From Streptantibioticus parmotrematis (GTDB lineage: Bacteria > Actinomycetota > Actinomycetes > Streptomycetales > Streptomycetaceae): DNA of 64,000 bases. The stretch spans positions 310,001 through 374,000 of the forward strand of contig NZ_JAINVZ010000005.1 of assembly GCF_019890615.1 (NCBI RefSeq), read 5' to 3'. Each line of letters opens with the position of its first letter. Positions within the stretch are counted from its first letter, which is position 1. Below, in pieces: positions 50,326 to 58,109 of this stretch. Under the pieces are notes generated by a model. The model saw only the letters and a program-made list of their open reading frames with translations. It ran no database searches and had not been told where the DNA came from. Both the position numbers and the translations under genes were made by a program.

Positions 50326-50874
50326 TCACGACGGCCGGCCGCCGAACTGCCAGTCGTGCACCTCGATATCGGCGTACCGCTCCGAGGTGAGGACGGCGCG
50401 CGCCGCCTCCGCGTCCGGCGCGCGCAACAGCGCCGCCGTCCCCAGCCACTTGGCGCCGTCGTCGGAGAGCAGCGGCCCGTACGCGATCACCTCGTCGATG
50501 TCCTTCGGCAGGCCGAGGTCGACAGCCGGGCCGGAACCGAGGCCGAGCACCAGATAGCGGTTGCCCCCGGTACGGCCGCCGGGGAAGTCCCACATGGTCC
50601 TGCCCAGCGCGTTACGCCACCGTCGCACCATGACGTCGCGATACACACCTGCCTGGTAGGTGGGCTCGTCGAACGCGAACGCCCGGGCGGCAGCAGGGCC
50701 GGGGAGGTCCACTATGTGCACGCTGCCGGTCGGCTCGTCATCGGCGGAGAGCGTCGGGCCGCGCGCGATCAACTCCGCCGCGTACCCGTCCATGTAGGAC
50801 CAGTGCTCCTCCAGCATCTCGTCGCGCAACGCGAGTGAACCGGGCCGGTCCCTGTGGTAGCAGAAGAATTCCAT
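50326..50874 (-). CDS. YCII-related domain protein
   Basis: 182 residues from ATG 50872-50874. Two ferredoxin-like halves: residues 1-95 resemble YciI (M-E-F-F-C-Y-H-R-D-R-P, then E-E-H-W-S-Y-M and the conserved L-I-A-R-G-P-T-L), with the Asp-rich turn S-A-D-D-E-P-T-G-S-V; the second half has G-P-L-L-S-D-D-G and W-L-G-T-A-A-L-L, a second, more diverged copy. YciI-like proteins carry a His-Asp pair of unknown catalytic role. Divergent from the lipoprotein gene at 51124; no evident link to the NRPS cluster. Confidence 0.75.
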   Translation of the reverse strand: MEFFCYHRDRPGSLALRDEMLEEHWSYMDGYAAELIARGPTLSADDEPTGSVHIVDLPGPAAARAFAFDEPTYQAGVYRDVMVRRWRNALGRTMWDFPGGRTGGNRYLVLGLGSGPAVDLGLPKDIDEVIAYGPLLSDDGAKWLGTAALLRAPDAEAARAVLTSERYADIEVHDWQFGGRPS

Positions 50875-51123
50875 GCCCACATCCTTCACGAACGGGCTCC
50901 GTACCGCTCTCCTGTTTCCGCTCGGCCTGCATGGCACTCGCCCGCCGTCGCACGTCCGACACGACTCGCCGTGGCGACTGGGCAGTTCTGCCCAATGCCG
51001 ATGCCGCCCCGACGACAGACACGACCCACGCAACTACCCTTCGTTGCACGGCAGATGACGGCCCAACGGGCTCGTTCACGGGACCGATGAAGATCTCCTG
51101 GCGACGGACGACGAGGGAACGCG

Positions 51124-51747
51124 ATGCACCACGAGACGACGGCCGACACGGTCACCGGCACCGCCACGCACGGCCGTCCCACGCCGACCGCGGGCACGTC
51201 GGCGGGCACGTCGGCGGGTCGGGCACTGTCGGGGCGTTGGCGGTCCACGGTCGTGCCGGCCGTGGCCCTCTGCGTGGCGGTGGGCGCTCTGGCCGGATGC
51301 GGGGGCGGCAAGGGGGCCTCAAGCCCGCGGACCGCGGACGTCGGGCAGGCGCTCACCGTGAACGCGCACAACCTGGACGGTGATTCCTCGGGCGACGTCC
51401 AGGTGAAGGTCACCGTGGCCAGTCTCGCGCCCGGCCCCGGAGGTACCACCGCACTCCTGCGACTGGTCAACACCAGCAAGCACACGACCACCCTCACGCA
51501 GAACTCGTTCGTCTCCGTGGACGACTCGGGCGACTGGCATCTGACCGAGGGCTACACCACCACGGACACCACTCACGCCCCGACGAACGGCTATCTGGAG
51601 CCCGGGCAGACGCTCACGCTGGACGCGCTGTTCCCCGGGGGCGTCACGAAGATCCTCTACAACGAGGGCGGTTTCGTCACCGGAGGCAACGGCGCACCCG
51701 CCAAGTACACCTCCGAGATCCAGGACACCTGGACGGCCCGGAACTGA
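51124..51747 (+). CDS. Putative lipoprotein, DUF4352-like
   Basis: 207 residues. After a Thr/Ala/Gly-rich leader of about 38 residues comes a hydrophobic core (V-V-P-A-V-A-L-C-V-A-V) and a lipobox G-A-L-A-G-C near 55-60, so a lipid-anchored extracellular protein is expected. The mature part is a beta-sandwich with the N-T-S-K-H-T-T-T-L-T-Q-N-S-F pattern and G-Y-L-E-P-G-Q-T-L-T near the end, as in DUF4352/immunoglobulin-like lipoproteins. An unusually long n-region makes a later start possible, but no better one is seen. Confidence 0.75.
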   Translation: MHHETTADTVTGTATHGRPTPTAGTSAGTSAGRALSGRWRSTVVPAVALCVAVGALAGCGGGKGASSPRTADVGQALTVNAHNLDGDSSGDVQVKVTVASLAPGPGGTTALLRLVNTSKHTTTLTQNSFVSVDDSGDWHLTEGYTTTDTTHAPTNGYLEPGQTLTLDALFPGGVTKILYNEGGFVTGGNGAPAKYTSEIQDTWTARN

Positions 51748-51959
51748 CCGGGCGGCAGAACGCCCGAGCAGCAGAACGGTAGAAGTCGCGCGGCCCGCCG
51801 CGCAAGCCCTCGGAACGCGCCAGATCGGGCAGTGCCGTTGCACACGGACGGCATGCGCCGACCCCCGTTCATCTCGCGACATCCGGTCAGGGCCTCTGAC
51901 CTGGGCATAGTTGGTGCCTCCTTCATCGGCTCTCATTCTCCTCAACCTCCCGCGTTCCT

Positions 51960-51975
51960 CTGTGCCATTGCACAG
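51960..51975. promoter_or_regulatory. GntR-type operator candidate for the hydroxyproline operon
   Basis: CTGTGC-CATT-GCACAG is a perfect 6-bp inverted repeat with a 4-nt spacer, 62 bp before the first start codon of the operon. A further CTGTGC half-site lies at 51985-51990. The operon encodes its own GntR regulator at 54046. The rest of the 290-bp gap (51748-52037) holds no gene. Confidence 0.6.
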
Positions 51976-52037
51976 CCCGATTCCCTGTGCCACGCTGCCC
52001 GGGTCGTCGGCTGTCCCTGGCTTCGAGGAGGCCCGAG

Positions 52038-52937
52038 TTGAGTGCGACATCTGAACGCCCCTGGCGTGGTGTGTACGTCGCGACGCCACTGCCACTGCGC
52101 GACGACCTGACCGTGGACGAGAACGCGTACGCCGAGCACGTGCGCTTCCTGGCCGATCGCGGGTGCTCCGGAGTGTGTCCCAACGGCTCGCTGGGGGAGT
52201 ACCAGACGCTCACCGCCGACGAGCGGGCCCGTACGGTGCGCGTCGCCGTGGACGCGGCGCCCCCGGGCTTCGGCGTGATGCCCGGAGTGGCCGCCTACGG
52301 GGCACGGGAGAGCCGACGGTGGGCCGAGCAGGCCGCCGAGGCCGGAGCCGCTTCGGTGCTCCTGCTGCCGCCGAACGCCTACGCGGCCGACCGGGAAACC
52401 GTCGTGGCGCACTACCGCGAGGTGGCGAAGGCCGGCCTGCCGGTCGTCGCGTACAACAACCCCCACGACACCAAGGTCGACCTCACGCCACCGCTGCTGG
52501 CCGAGCTGTATGGCGAGGGGCTGATCGTCGCGGTGAAGGAGTTCAGCGGCGACGTGCGCCGGGCGTACGAACTACGCGAACTCGCCCCGGAACTGGACCT
52601 GTTGGCCGGGGCCGACGACGTGGTGCTGGAGCTGGCGATCGCGGGTGCGGTCGGCTGGATCTCGGGATACCCCAACGCGTTCCCGGAAAGCTGCCTGGAA
52701 CTGTTCCGGCTCGCGACCTCGGGGGACGTCGAGGCCGCACTGCCGCTCTACCGGGATCTGCACCCGTTGCTGCGATGGGATTCCAAGGTCGAGTTCGTCC
52801 AGGCGATCAAACTCTCCATGGACCTCGTGGGACTCCGCGGAGGGCCGTGCCGACCGCCGCGCCTCCCCCTGCGTCCCGAGACCGCGGACCGCATCGCGCG
52901 GGCGACCGAGGCCGCCGTCGCCCAGGGGTACAAGTGA
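52038..52937 (+). CDS. DHDPS-family protein, probable 1-pyrroline-4-hydroxy-2-carboxylate deaminase
   Basis: 299 residues, (beta/alpha)8 aldolase of the DapA superfamily. The Schiff-base Lys is in I-V-A-V-K-E-F-S-G near 164 and the Tyr in V-V-A-Y-N-N-P near 138; N-G-S-L-G-E-Y is the phosphate/carboxylate loop. In the hydroxyproline pathway a DHDPS-family enzyme deaminates and dehydrates pyrroline-4-hydroxy-2-carboxylate to 2-oxoglutarate semialdehyde, and the neighbours support that role. The start is TTG 52038, with GGAGG six nt upstream. First gene of the operon. Confidence 0.83.
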   Translation: MSATSERPWRGVYVATPLPLRDDLTVDENAYAEHVRFLADRGCSGVCPNGSLGEYQTLTADERARTVRVAVDAAPPGFGVMPGVAAYGARESRRWAEQAAEAGAASVLLLPPNAYAADRETVVAHYREVAKAGLPVVAYNNPHDTKVDLTPPLLAELYGEGLIVAVKEFSGDVRRAYELRELAPELDLLAGADDVVLELAIAGAVGWISGYPNAFPESCLELFRLATSGDVEAALPLYRDLHPLLRWDSKVEFVQAIKLSMDLVGLRGGPCRPPRLPLRPETADRIARATEAAVAQGYK

Positions 52938-53935
52938 GGTCACGGCGTACCTTCCACACCGTCGAATCCCACACCGAGGGCATGCCGACCCGGGTCGTGG
53001 TCGGCGGAGTCGGGGTGCTGCCCGGAGCCACGATGGCCGAGCGCCGCACCTGGTTCATGGAGCACAGCGACCACCTGCGCACCCTCCTGATGCACGAGCC
53101 ACGGGGCCACTCGGCCATGAGCGGCGCCGTACTCCAGCCGCCCACCACGCCGGACGCCGACTGGGGCGTGCTGTTCATCGAGGTCTCCGGCGTCCTGCCG
53201 ATGTGCGGCCACGGCACGATCGGGGTGGCAACGGTGCTGGTCGAGACCGGCATGGTCGAGGTGCGCGAGCCGGTCACCGTCGTCCGGCTCGACACCCCCG
53301 CCGGACTCGTCGAGGCGCGGGTCGCCGTCGAGGACGGCGCGGCCCGCACGGTCACCTTGCGCAACGTGCCGTCCTTCGCGCACGCGCTGGACCGCACGGT
53401 GAAGGTGCCGGGCCTCGGCGAGGTGCGGTACGACCTGGCCTACGGCGGCAACTTCTACGCCATCGTGGACACGGCGGAACACGGCCTGCCGTTCGACCGC
53501 CGGTCGCAGGGGCGGCTGCTGTCGGCCGGGCTCGGCATCATGGAGGCGATCAACGACTCGGCCGAACCGGTGCACCCAAACCGCCCCGACATCCGCGGAT
53601 GCCATCACGTCTACCTCGCCGCCCCCGGCTCCACCGCCCGCCACTCACGCCACGCGATGGCGATCCACCCCGGCTGGTTCGACCGCTCACCCTGCGGTAC
53701 GGGGACCAGCGCACGCATGGCGCAACTGCACGCCCGCGGTGAACTGCCGCTGGAGACCGACTTCGTGAACGAGTCGTTCATCGGCACGCGCTTCGTCGGC
53801 CGACTGGTCGGCGAGACCACGGTGGCCGGGCGGCCCGCGGTGTCGCCCACCATCACCGGGCGCGCCTGGATCACCGGGACGGCGCAGTTCACCCTGGACC
53901 CCGACGACCCGTTCCCGGCGGGCTTCGTCCTCTAG
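52934..53935 (+). CDS. 4-hydroxyproline 2-epimerase / proline racemase family
   Basis: 333 residues. Both catalytic Cys positions are present: M-C-G-H-G-T-I-G near 90 and D-R-S-P-C-G-T-G-T-S near 255, so an epimerase or racemase and not a dehydratase (which has Thr at the second site). It converts trans-4-hydroxy-L-proline to cis-4-hydroxy-D-proline. The GTG start overlaps the deaminase stop (GTGA). A 21-bp tandem duplication starts exactly at the TAG stop. Confidence 0.88.
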   Translation: MRSRRTFHTVESHTEGMPTRVVVGGVGVLPGATMAERRTWFMEHSDHLRTLLMHEPRGHSAMSGAVLQPPTTPDADWGVLFIEVSGVLPMCGHGTIGVATVLVETGMVEVREPVTVVRLDTPAGLVEARVAVEDGAARTVTLRNVPSFAHALDRTVKVPGLGEVRYDLAYGGNFYAIVDTAEHGLPFDRRSQGRLLSAGLGIMEAINDSAEPVHPNRPDIRGCHHVYLAAPGSTARHSRHAMAIHPGWFDRSPCGTGTSARMAQLHARGELPLETDFVNESFIGTRFVGRLVGETTVAGRPAVSPTITGRAWITGTAQFTLDPDDPFPAGFVL

Positions 53936-53974
53936 CGACAGAAGACCCGCGCATAGCGACAGAAGATCCGCGCA
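53933..53974. repeat. 21-bp tandem duplication starting at a stop codon
   Basis: Copies 53933-53953 and 53954-53974 with one mismatch. Both begin with TAG, the first being the stop of the epimerase gene. Confidence 0.9.
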
Positions 53975-54045
53975 GCGCGAAGCGAAGGAACGGAAGCCCC
54001 GCGCAGGCCGAAACGAAAGAACAGCACATCGCGAACAGGAGCCGC

Positions 54046-54750
54046 ATGCAGCACGAAACAGCCGAGGCAGGGCGCCCCCGTGCCGAAGCGACCGGGCCAC
54101 GCGTGCCGACCGCACGTAAGAAGGGCATTCTGCGCGACCGGGTGAGGAACGCGTTGCGGGCCGCCGTCGTCTCCGGCGAACTCGCCCCCGGCACCGTCTA
54201 CTCGGCCCCGGCGCTGGCCGAGCGGTTCGGGGTGTCGGCGACGCCGGTGCGCGAGGCCATGATCGACCTGATCGCGGAAGGCCTGGCCGTCGTCCAGCCC
54301 AACAAGGGCTACCTGGTCACCGAGGTCTCGCCCAAGGCGCTGGACGAGGTCTCCGAGCTGAGGCTGCTGCTGGAGCCGCCCTCGGTGCGATCGGCCGTGC
54401 CACGGGTGCCGGAGGCGGACCTCCCCAGGTTGCGGCGGCTCGCCCAGGACATCGTGACCGCCGCCGAACTGGGTGACCTGGTCGGCTACATCGAGGCGGA
54501 CCGTGTCTTCCACCTGACCCTGCTGGGCTACGCCGACAACGGCCGACTGCTGGACGTGGTCTCGGGGCTGCGGGCGCAGACGCGGCTGCTGGGCCTGGCG
54601 CCGCTGGTCGAGTCGGGCCGCCTGGTGGAGTCGGCCAACGAGCACCACCACCTGCTGGACTTCGTGGAGTCGAGGGACGCGGTGGCGGCGGAACTGCTGA
54701 TGCATCGTCACATCGGTCACGTGCGCACGCTGTGGGCGGCGGGTTCGTGA
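54046..54750 (+). CDS. GntR family (FadR/FCD subfamily) regulator of hydroxyproline use
   Basis: 234 residues. Winged HTH near 25-90 (Y-S-A-P-A-L-A-E-R-F-G-V-S-A-T-P-V-R-E-A-M), then an all-helical FCD ligand domain with metal-ligand type residues (D in E-A-D-R-V-F-H, H in N-E-H-H-H, H near the end in M-H-R-H-I-G-H). It lies within the operon, so it is probably autoregulated and released by a pathway metabolite such as hydroxyproline. The likely site is the palindrome at 51960-51975. Confidence 0.87.
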   Translation: MQHETAEAGRPRAEATGPRVPTARKKGILRDRVRNALRAAVVSGELAPGTVYSAPALAERFGVSATPVREAMIDLIAEGLAVVQPNKGYLVTEVSPKALDEVSELRLLLEPPSVRSAVPRVPEADLPRLRRLAQDIVTAAELGDLVGYIEADRVFHLTLLGYADNGRLLDVVSGLRAQTRLLGLAPLVESGRLVESANEHHHLLDFVESRDAVAAELLMHRHIGHVRTLWAAGS

Positions 54751-55937
54751 CGCGGTCCGGGTCAACGCCAGTGCTACGTACGGGCGTTACGGTGGACGTG
54801 GTGGTCATCGGCGCCGGTGCGGTCGGGGCGGCCGTCGCCTTCTTCGCCTCGCGGGAAGGGCTGCGGGTGGCGGTGGTGGACCGTGGTCCGATCGCCGGGG
54901 GCACGTCGAGCGCGGGAGAGGGCAACATCCTGGTCTCCGACAAGGAGCCGGGCCCGGAACTCGATCTCGCGCTGCTGGCCCAGCGGGTGTGGCGCGAGGA
55001 CCTCGCCGAGCACGCCGCGCTCTGGGAGTTCGAGGCCAAGGGCGGCCTCGTCGTCGGCGCGACGCCACCGGCCGTGGCGGCGCTGGCCGGACTCACCCGG
55101 CGCCAGCGCGCCCACGGCGTCGAGGTCACCGACGTGACGGCAGGGGAGCTGCCCGCCCATGAGCCGTACCTGGCACTCGAGTTGGCGGGCGGCGCCCACT
55201 ACCCGCAGGACGCCCAGGTACAGCCGATGCTCGTAGTCGCCCACCTGCTGCGGCTGAGCCGCAGCAGCGGTGCGACGGTGACGACCGGAGCCGAGGTCAC
55301 GGGATTCCTGCGCCACGGGGACACCGTCACCGGTGTGCGGACGACCCGGGGCGACATCGGCGCGGCCATGGTGGTCAACGCGGCAGGCCCCTGGGCCGGC
55401 GCCGTCTCCGAACTCGCCGGAGCGCCCGTGCCCGTCCTGCCCCGCAGGGGTGTCGTGCTGGTCACGCAGCCGTTGCCACCGCTGGTGCGGCACAAGGTCT
55501 ACGCGGCGGAGTACGTCGGTGACGTGGCCAGCTCCGACGCGGCGCTCCAGACCTCGCCGGTCGTCGAGTCCACCCCCGCCGGCACCGTGCTGATCGGCTC
55601 GTCCAGGGAACGCGTGGGATTCGACCGTACGATCCCGCCCGAGGTCCCTGCCACGCTGGCGCGCAAGGCCGTCGCGCTCTTCCCGCGTCTGGCCTCGGCG
55701 TTGGCCCTGCGCACCTACTTCGGCTTCCGCCCGTACTGCCCCGACCACCTCCCCGTGATCGGACCCGACCCGCGTGCCCCCGGTCTGTGGCACGCCTGCG
55801 GGCACGAAGGCGCGGGGATCGGGCTGTCGGTGGCCACCGGCAAGCTGCTCGCGCAGGGGATGACCGGCCGCGACACCGAACTCGACCTCACGCCTTTCGC
55901 CCCTGACCGCTTCGCCACCGCGCCACCCGTCCCATGA
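54747..55937 (+). CDS. DAO-type FAD oxidoreductase, D-hydroxyproline dehydrogenase subunit
   Basis: 396 residues. FAD motif V-V-I-G-A-G-A-V-G-A-A-V near 15-26, a DAO-family C-terminal block (G-F-R-P-Y-C-P-D-H-L-P-V-I-G-P near 330-344) and the G-C/H-E-G-A-G-I-G-L-S loop. It resembles the catalytic subunit of heteromeric D-hydroxyproline dehydrogenase, and its two partners follow. GTG 54747 overlaps the GntR stop (GTGA). It oxidises cis-4-hydroxy-D-proline to the pyrroline. Confidence 0.85.
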   Translation: MTRSGSTPVLRTGVTVDVVVIGAGAVGAAVAFFASREGLRVAVVDRGPIAGGTSSAGEGNILVSDKEPGPELDLALLAQRVWREDLAEHAALWEFEAKGGLVVGATPPAVAALAGLTRRQRAHGVEVTDVTAGELPAHEPYLALELAGGAHYPQDAQVQPMLVVAHLLRLSRSSGATVTTGAEVTGFLRHGDTVTGVRTTRGDIGAAMVVNAAGPWAGAVSELAGAPVPVLPRRGVVLVTQPLPPLVRHKVYAAEYVGDVASSDAALQTSPVVESTPAGTVLIGSSRERVGFDRTIPPEVPATLARKAVALFPRLASALALRTYFGFRPYCPDHLPVIGPDPRAPGLWHACGHEGAGIGLSVATGKLLAQGMTGRDTELDLTPFAPDRFATAPPVP

Positions 55938-56009
55938 CGCGCCCGATGCGATGGCGACCGGCCGGGAGAGCGACGCGCCGTAACGGCGAGCCGATGCCAT
56001 GGCGACCCG

Positions 56010-56052
56010 CCGGGACAGCGACAGGACACGGCCGGGACAGCGACAGGACACG
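56010..56052. repeat. 21-bp direct repeat, two identical copies
   Basis: Copies at 56010-56030 and 56032-56052, start to start 22 bp, between the DAO-type subunit (stop 55937) and the ferredoxin-like subunit (start 56069). Confidence 0.9.
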
Positions 56053-56068
56053 ATCGAGGAGGAGCACC

Positions 56069-56455
56069 GTGCCCCACGAGCCGGACGACCGGACCGACGC
56101 CGAGGTGTGCCGCGTGCACTTCGGCGGCAGGACCCTCACCGCACAGCCGGGCCTCAGCGTCGCCGCCGCGCTGGTGCGCGAGGGCATCACGTCATGGCGC
56201 AGCACACGCAGGGCGGGCGGGCCTCGCGGGCTGTTCTGCGGGATCGGCGTCTGCTACGACTGCCTGATCACCGTCGACGGCCACCCGGACCAGCGCGCCT
56301 GCCTCGTGGCGGTGCGCGATGGCATGCGGCTGGAGGACGGCCGGTGTCCGGAGGACGACAGAGGGACGGGGCCGGATGATGGCGTTCGGCCGGACGCCGC
56401 CGTGGGCTCGCGGGAGACGGGTCACGGCGGAGGGAGCGGCGATGCGGTCAAGTGA
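56069..56455 (+). CDS. [2Fe-2S] ferredoxin-like subunit of D-hydroxyproline dehydrogenase
   Basis: 128 residues from GTG 56069, which follows GAGGAGGAG. Four Cys in the Fer2_4 pattern: C-G-I-G-V-C-Y-D-C and, after about 12 residues, R-A-C. N-terminal F-G-G-R-T-L-T and the following helix fit the HcnA/SoxA-like small iron-sulfur subunit. The C-terminal 35 residues are a Gly/Asp-rich tail unlike the family. Its stop lies inside the next gene, so translation is coupled. Confidence 0.83.
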   Translation: MPHEPDDRTDAEVCRVHFGGRTLTAQPGLSVAAALVREGITSWRSTRRAGGPRGLFCGIGVCYDCLITVDGHPDQRACLVAVRDGMRLEDGRCPEDDRGTGPDDGVRPDAAVGSRETGHGGGSGDAVK

Positions 56456-57935
56456 CGTTCTCACCGCGGACGTTGCCGTTGTCGGCGCCGGTCCCGCCGG
56501 GCTCGCCGCGGCGGGCGAGGCCGCCGCCGCGGGGCTCGACGTCGTGGTCGTGGATGCCGGGGCCCGCCCCGGCGGCCAGTACTGGCGTCACGGGCCCGGT
56601 GCCGAGGGACCCGCACCGGGAACGCACGGGCGGGGCACGTTCAGCACGTTGCGCGCGGGCCTCGGACGCCACGGCGTGCGGTTGGTGTGCGGCCACCAGG
56701 TGTGGCAGGCCGGTCGTCACGACGACGGGTTCGTCCTGCGGCTGCGCCCGGTGCATGACTTCCCACACGACGACGCCGTCGAGCGCGTCAGCGCGCGCCG
56801 CCTCATCGTGTGCACGGGCGGGTACGACCGCCAGTTGCCGGTGCCGGGATGGGATCTGCCGGGGGTGATGGCGGCGGGCGGTGCGCAGGCGCTGCTCAAG
56901 GAGTACGGTACGGTACCCGGACAACGCGTGGTGGTCGCGGGCACCGGGCCGTTCCTGGTCGCCGTCGCGGCAGGATTGGCCGAAGCGGGCGCGCGTGTGG
57001 TCGCCGTCTGCGAGGCGAACGCCCCCGTACGCGGATGGCTGCGACGGCCGCTCGCGGCACTGGGCGAACCCGCCAAGGCGGTCGAAGCCGTCCGATACGC
57101 GGCCGCGCTGGCCCGCCACCGCGTCCCGTACCGCACCAGGACGGCCGTCACCCGGGTGCACGGCGACGACAGCGTACGGGCCGTCGATCTCACCGCACTC
57201 GACCACGACGGCCGCCCCCGGGAAGCGACACGCACCACGGTGCCGGCCGACCTGGTCGCCCTCGGGTGGGGTTTCACGCCGTCGCTGGACCTCCTGCTGA
57301 CGCTCGGTGCTGCCACGAGGCTGGACGGCGACGGCTCGCTGGTCGTCCGCGTGGACGACGGGCAACGCACCACCGTGCCGGGTCTGTACGCGGCGGGGGA
57401 GACCACCGGGATCGCGGGCGCGACGCAGGCGGTGCGCGAGGGACTGCTGAGCGGGCTCGCGGTGACCGCGGACCTGGGCCGTGCCGGGCGGACAGGTGAC
57501 GGCGTCGACGCTGGGCCGTCGCGTTCCCGCCGGGCGGCGCGGCTGCGCTCCGGGGTGCGTCGCGGACGCCGCTTCGCCGAGGCCCTGCACGCCGCCTGCC
57601 CGGTCCCCGCCGGATGGACCGCCTGGCTGGCGGGGGACACCGTGGTGTGCCGGTGCGAGGAGGTGCCGTTCGCGGCCGTCTGCCACGCGGTGCGGGAACT
57701 CGGCGCCGAGGACCCGCGCACCGTCAAGATGCTGGCCCGGCCCGGGATGGGAATGTGCCAGGGGCGGGTGTGCGGATTCGCCACCGCGCTGATCACGCGG
57801 CACCTCACCGGACACCCCTCCACCGCCGAGGCGCTGTCGGCCTTCGGCAAGCGCCCGCTCGCCGCGCCGGTGACCCTCGCCGAACTCGCCGCGTCGGACG
57901 ACCGCACCGCGCCGCGGACGGCCCCCTGGTCCTGA
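56442..57935 (+). CDS. FAD/NAD(P)- and [2Fe-2S]-binding subunit of D-hydroxyproline dehydrogenase
   Basis: 497 residues from ATG 56442. The N-terminal dinucleotide motif is V-V-G-A-G-P-A-G-L-A-A-A near 12-23, and a second is V-V-V-A-G-T-G-P-F-L near 162. The C-terminal region has C-R-C-E-E-V and, after about 33 residues, G-M-G-M-C-Q-G-R-V-C-G, the BFD-like [2Fe-2S] pattern. This is the HcnB/SoxA-alpha-like electron-transfer subunit. It overlaps the previous gene by 14 bp and is the last gene of the operon. Confidence 0.86.
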   Translation: MRSSDVLTADVAVVGAGPAGLAAAGEAAAAGLDVVVVDAGARPGGQYWRHGPGAEGPAPGTHGRGTFSTLRAGLGRHGVRLVCGHQVWQAGRHDDGFVLRLRPVHDFPHDDAVERVSARRLIVCTGGYDRQLPVPGWDLPGVMAAGGAQALLKEYGTVPGQRVVVAGTGPFLVAVAAGLAEAGARVVAVCEANAPVRGWLRRPLAALGEPAKAVEAVRYAAALARHRVPYRTRTAVTRVHGDDSVRAVDLTALDHDGRPREATRTTVPADLVALGWGFTPSLDLLLTLGAATRLDGDGSLVVRVDDGQRTTVPGLYAAGETTGIAGATQAVREGLLSGLAVTADLGRAGRTGDGVDAGPSRSRRAARLRSGVRRGRRFAEALHAACPVPAGWTAWLAGDTVVCRCEEVPFAAVCHAVRELGAEDPRTVKMLARPGMGMCQGRVCGFATALITRHLTGHPSTAEALSAFGKRPLAAPVTLAELAASDDRTAPRTAPWS

Positions 57936-58070
57936 CCGCCCGCCGATCCACTCGAACCGTTCCAGCCCGTGTCGGCTCCCCACGAGTCGGCGGTGGCGAC
58001 GCGGAACGCCACGTGCCCGCGCGTTCGACGGGCGGCCGTCCGGCACCGAGAATGGTGGGACGGAGCGACG

Positions 58071-58100
58071 GCCGTCCCCCAGAGGCCCGTCCCCCAGAGG
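58071..58100. repeat. 15-bp tandem duplication
   Basis: Copies 58071-58085 and 58086-58100 differ at one base. They lie just upstream of the GNAT-AAA gene and reach its ribosome binding site. Confidence 0.8.
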
Positions 58101-58109
58101 TGGTGACCG

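Noticed and set aside
52934-53935. Trans-3-hydroxyproline dehydratase
   Set aside because: That group has Thr at the second catalytic position; here both Cys are present, which points to epimerase/racemase.
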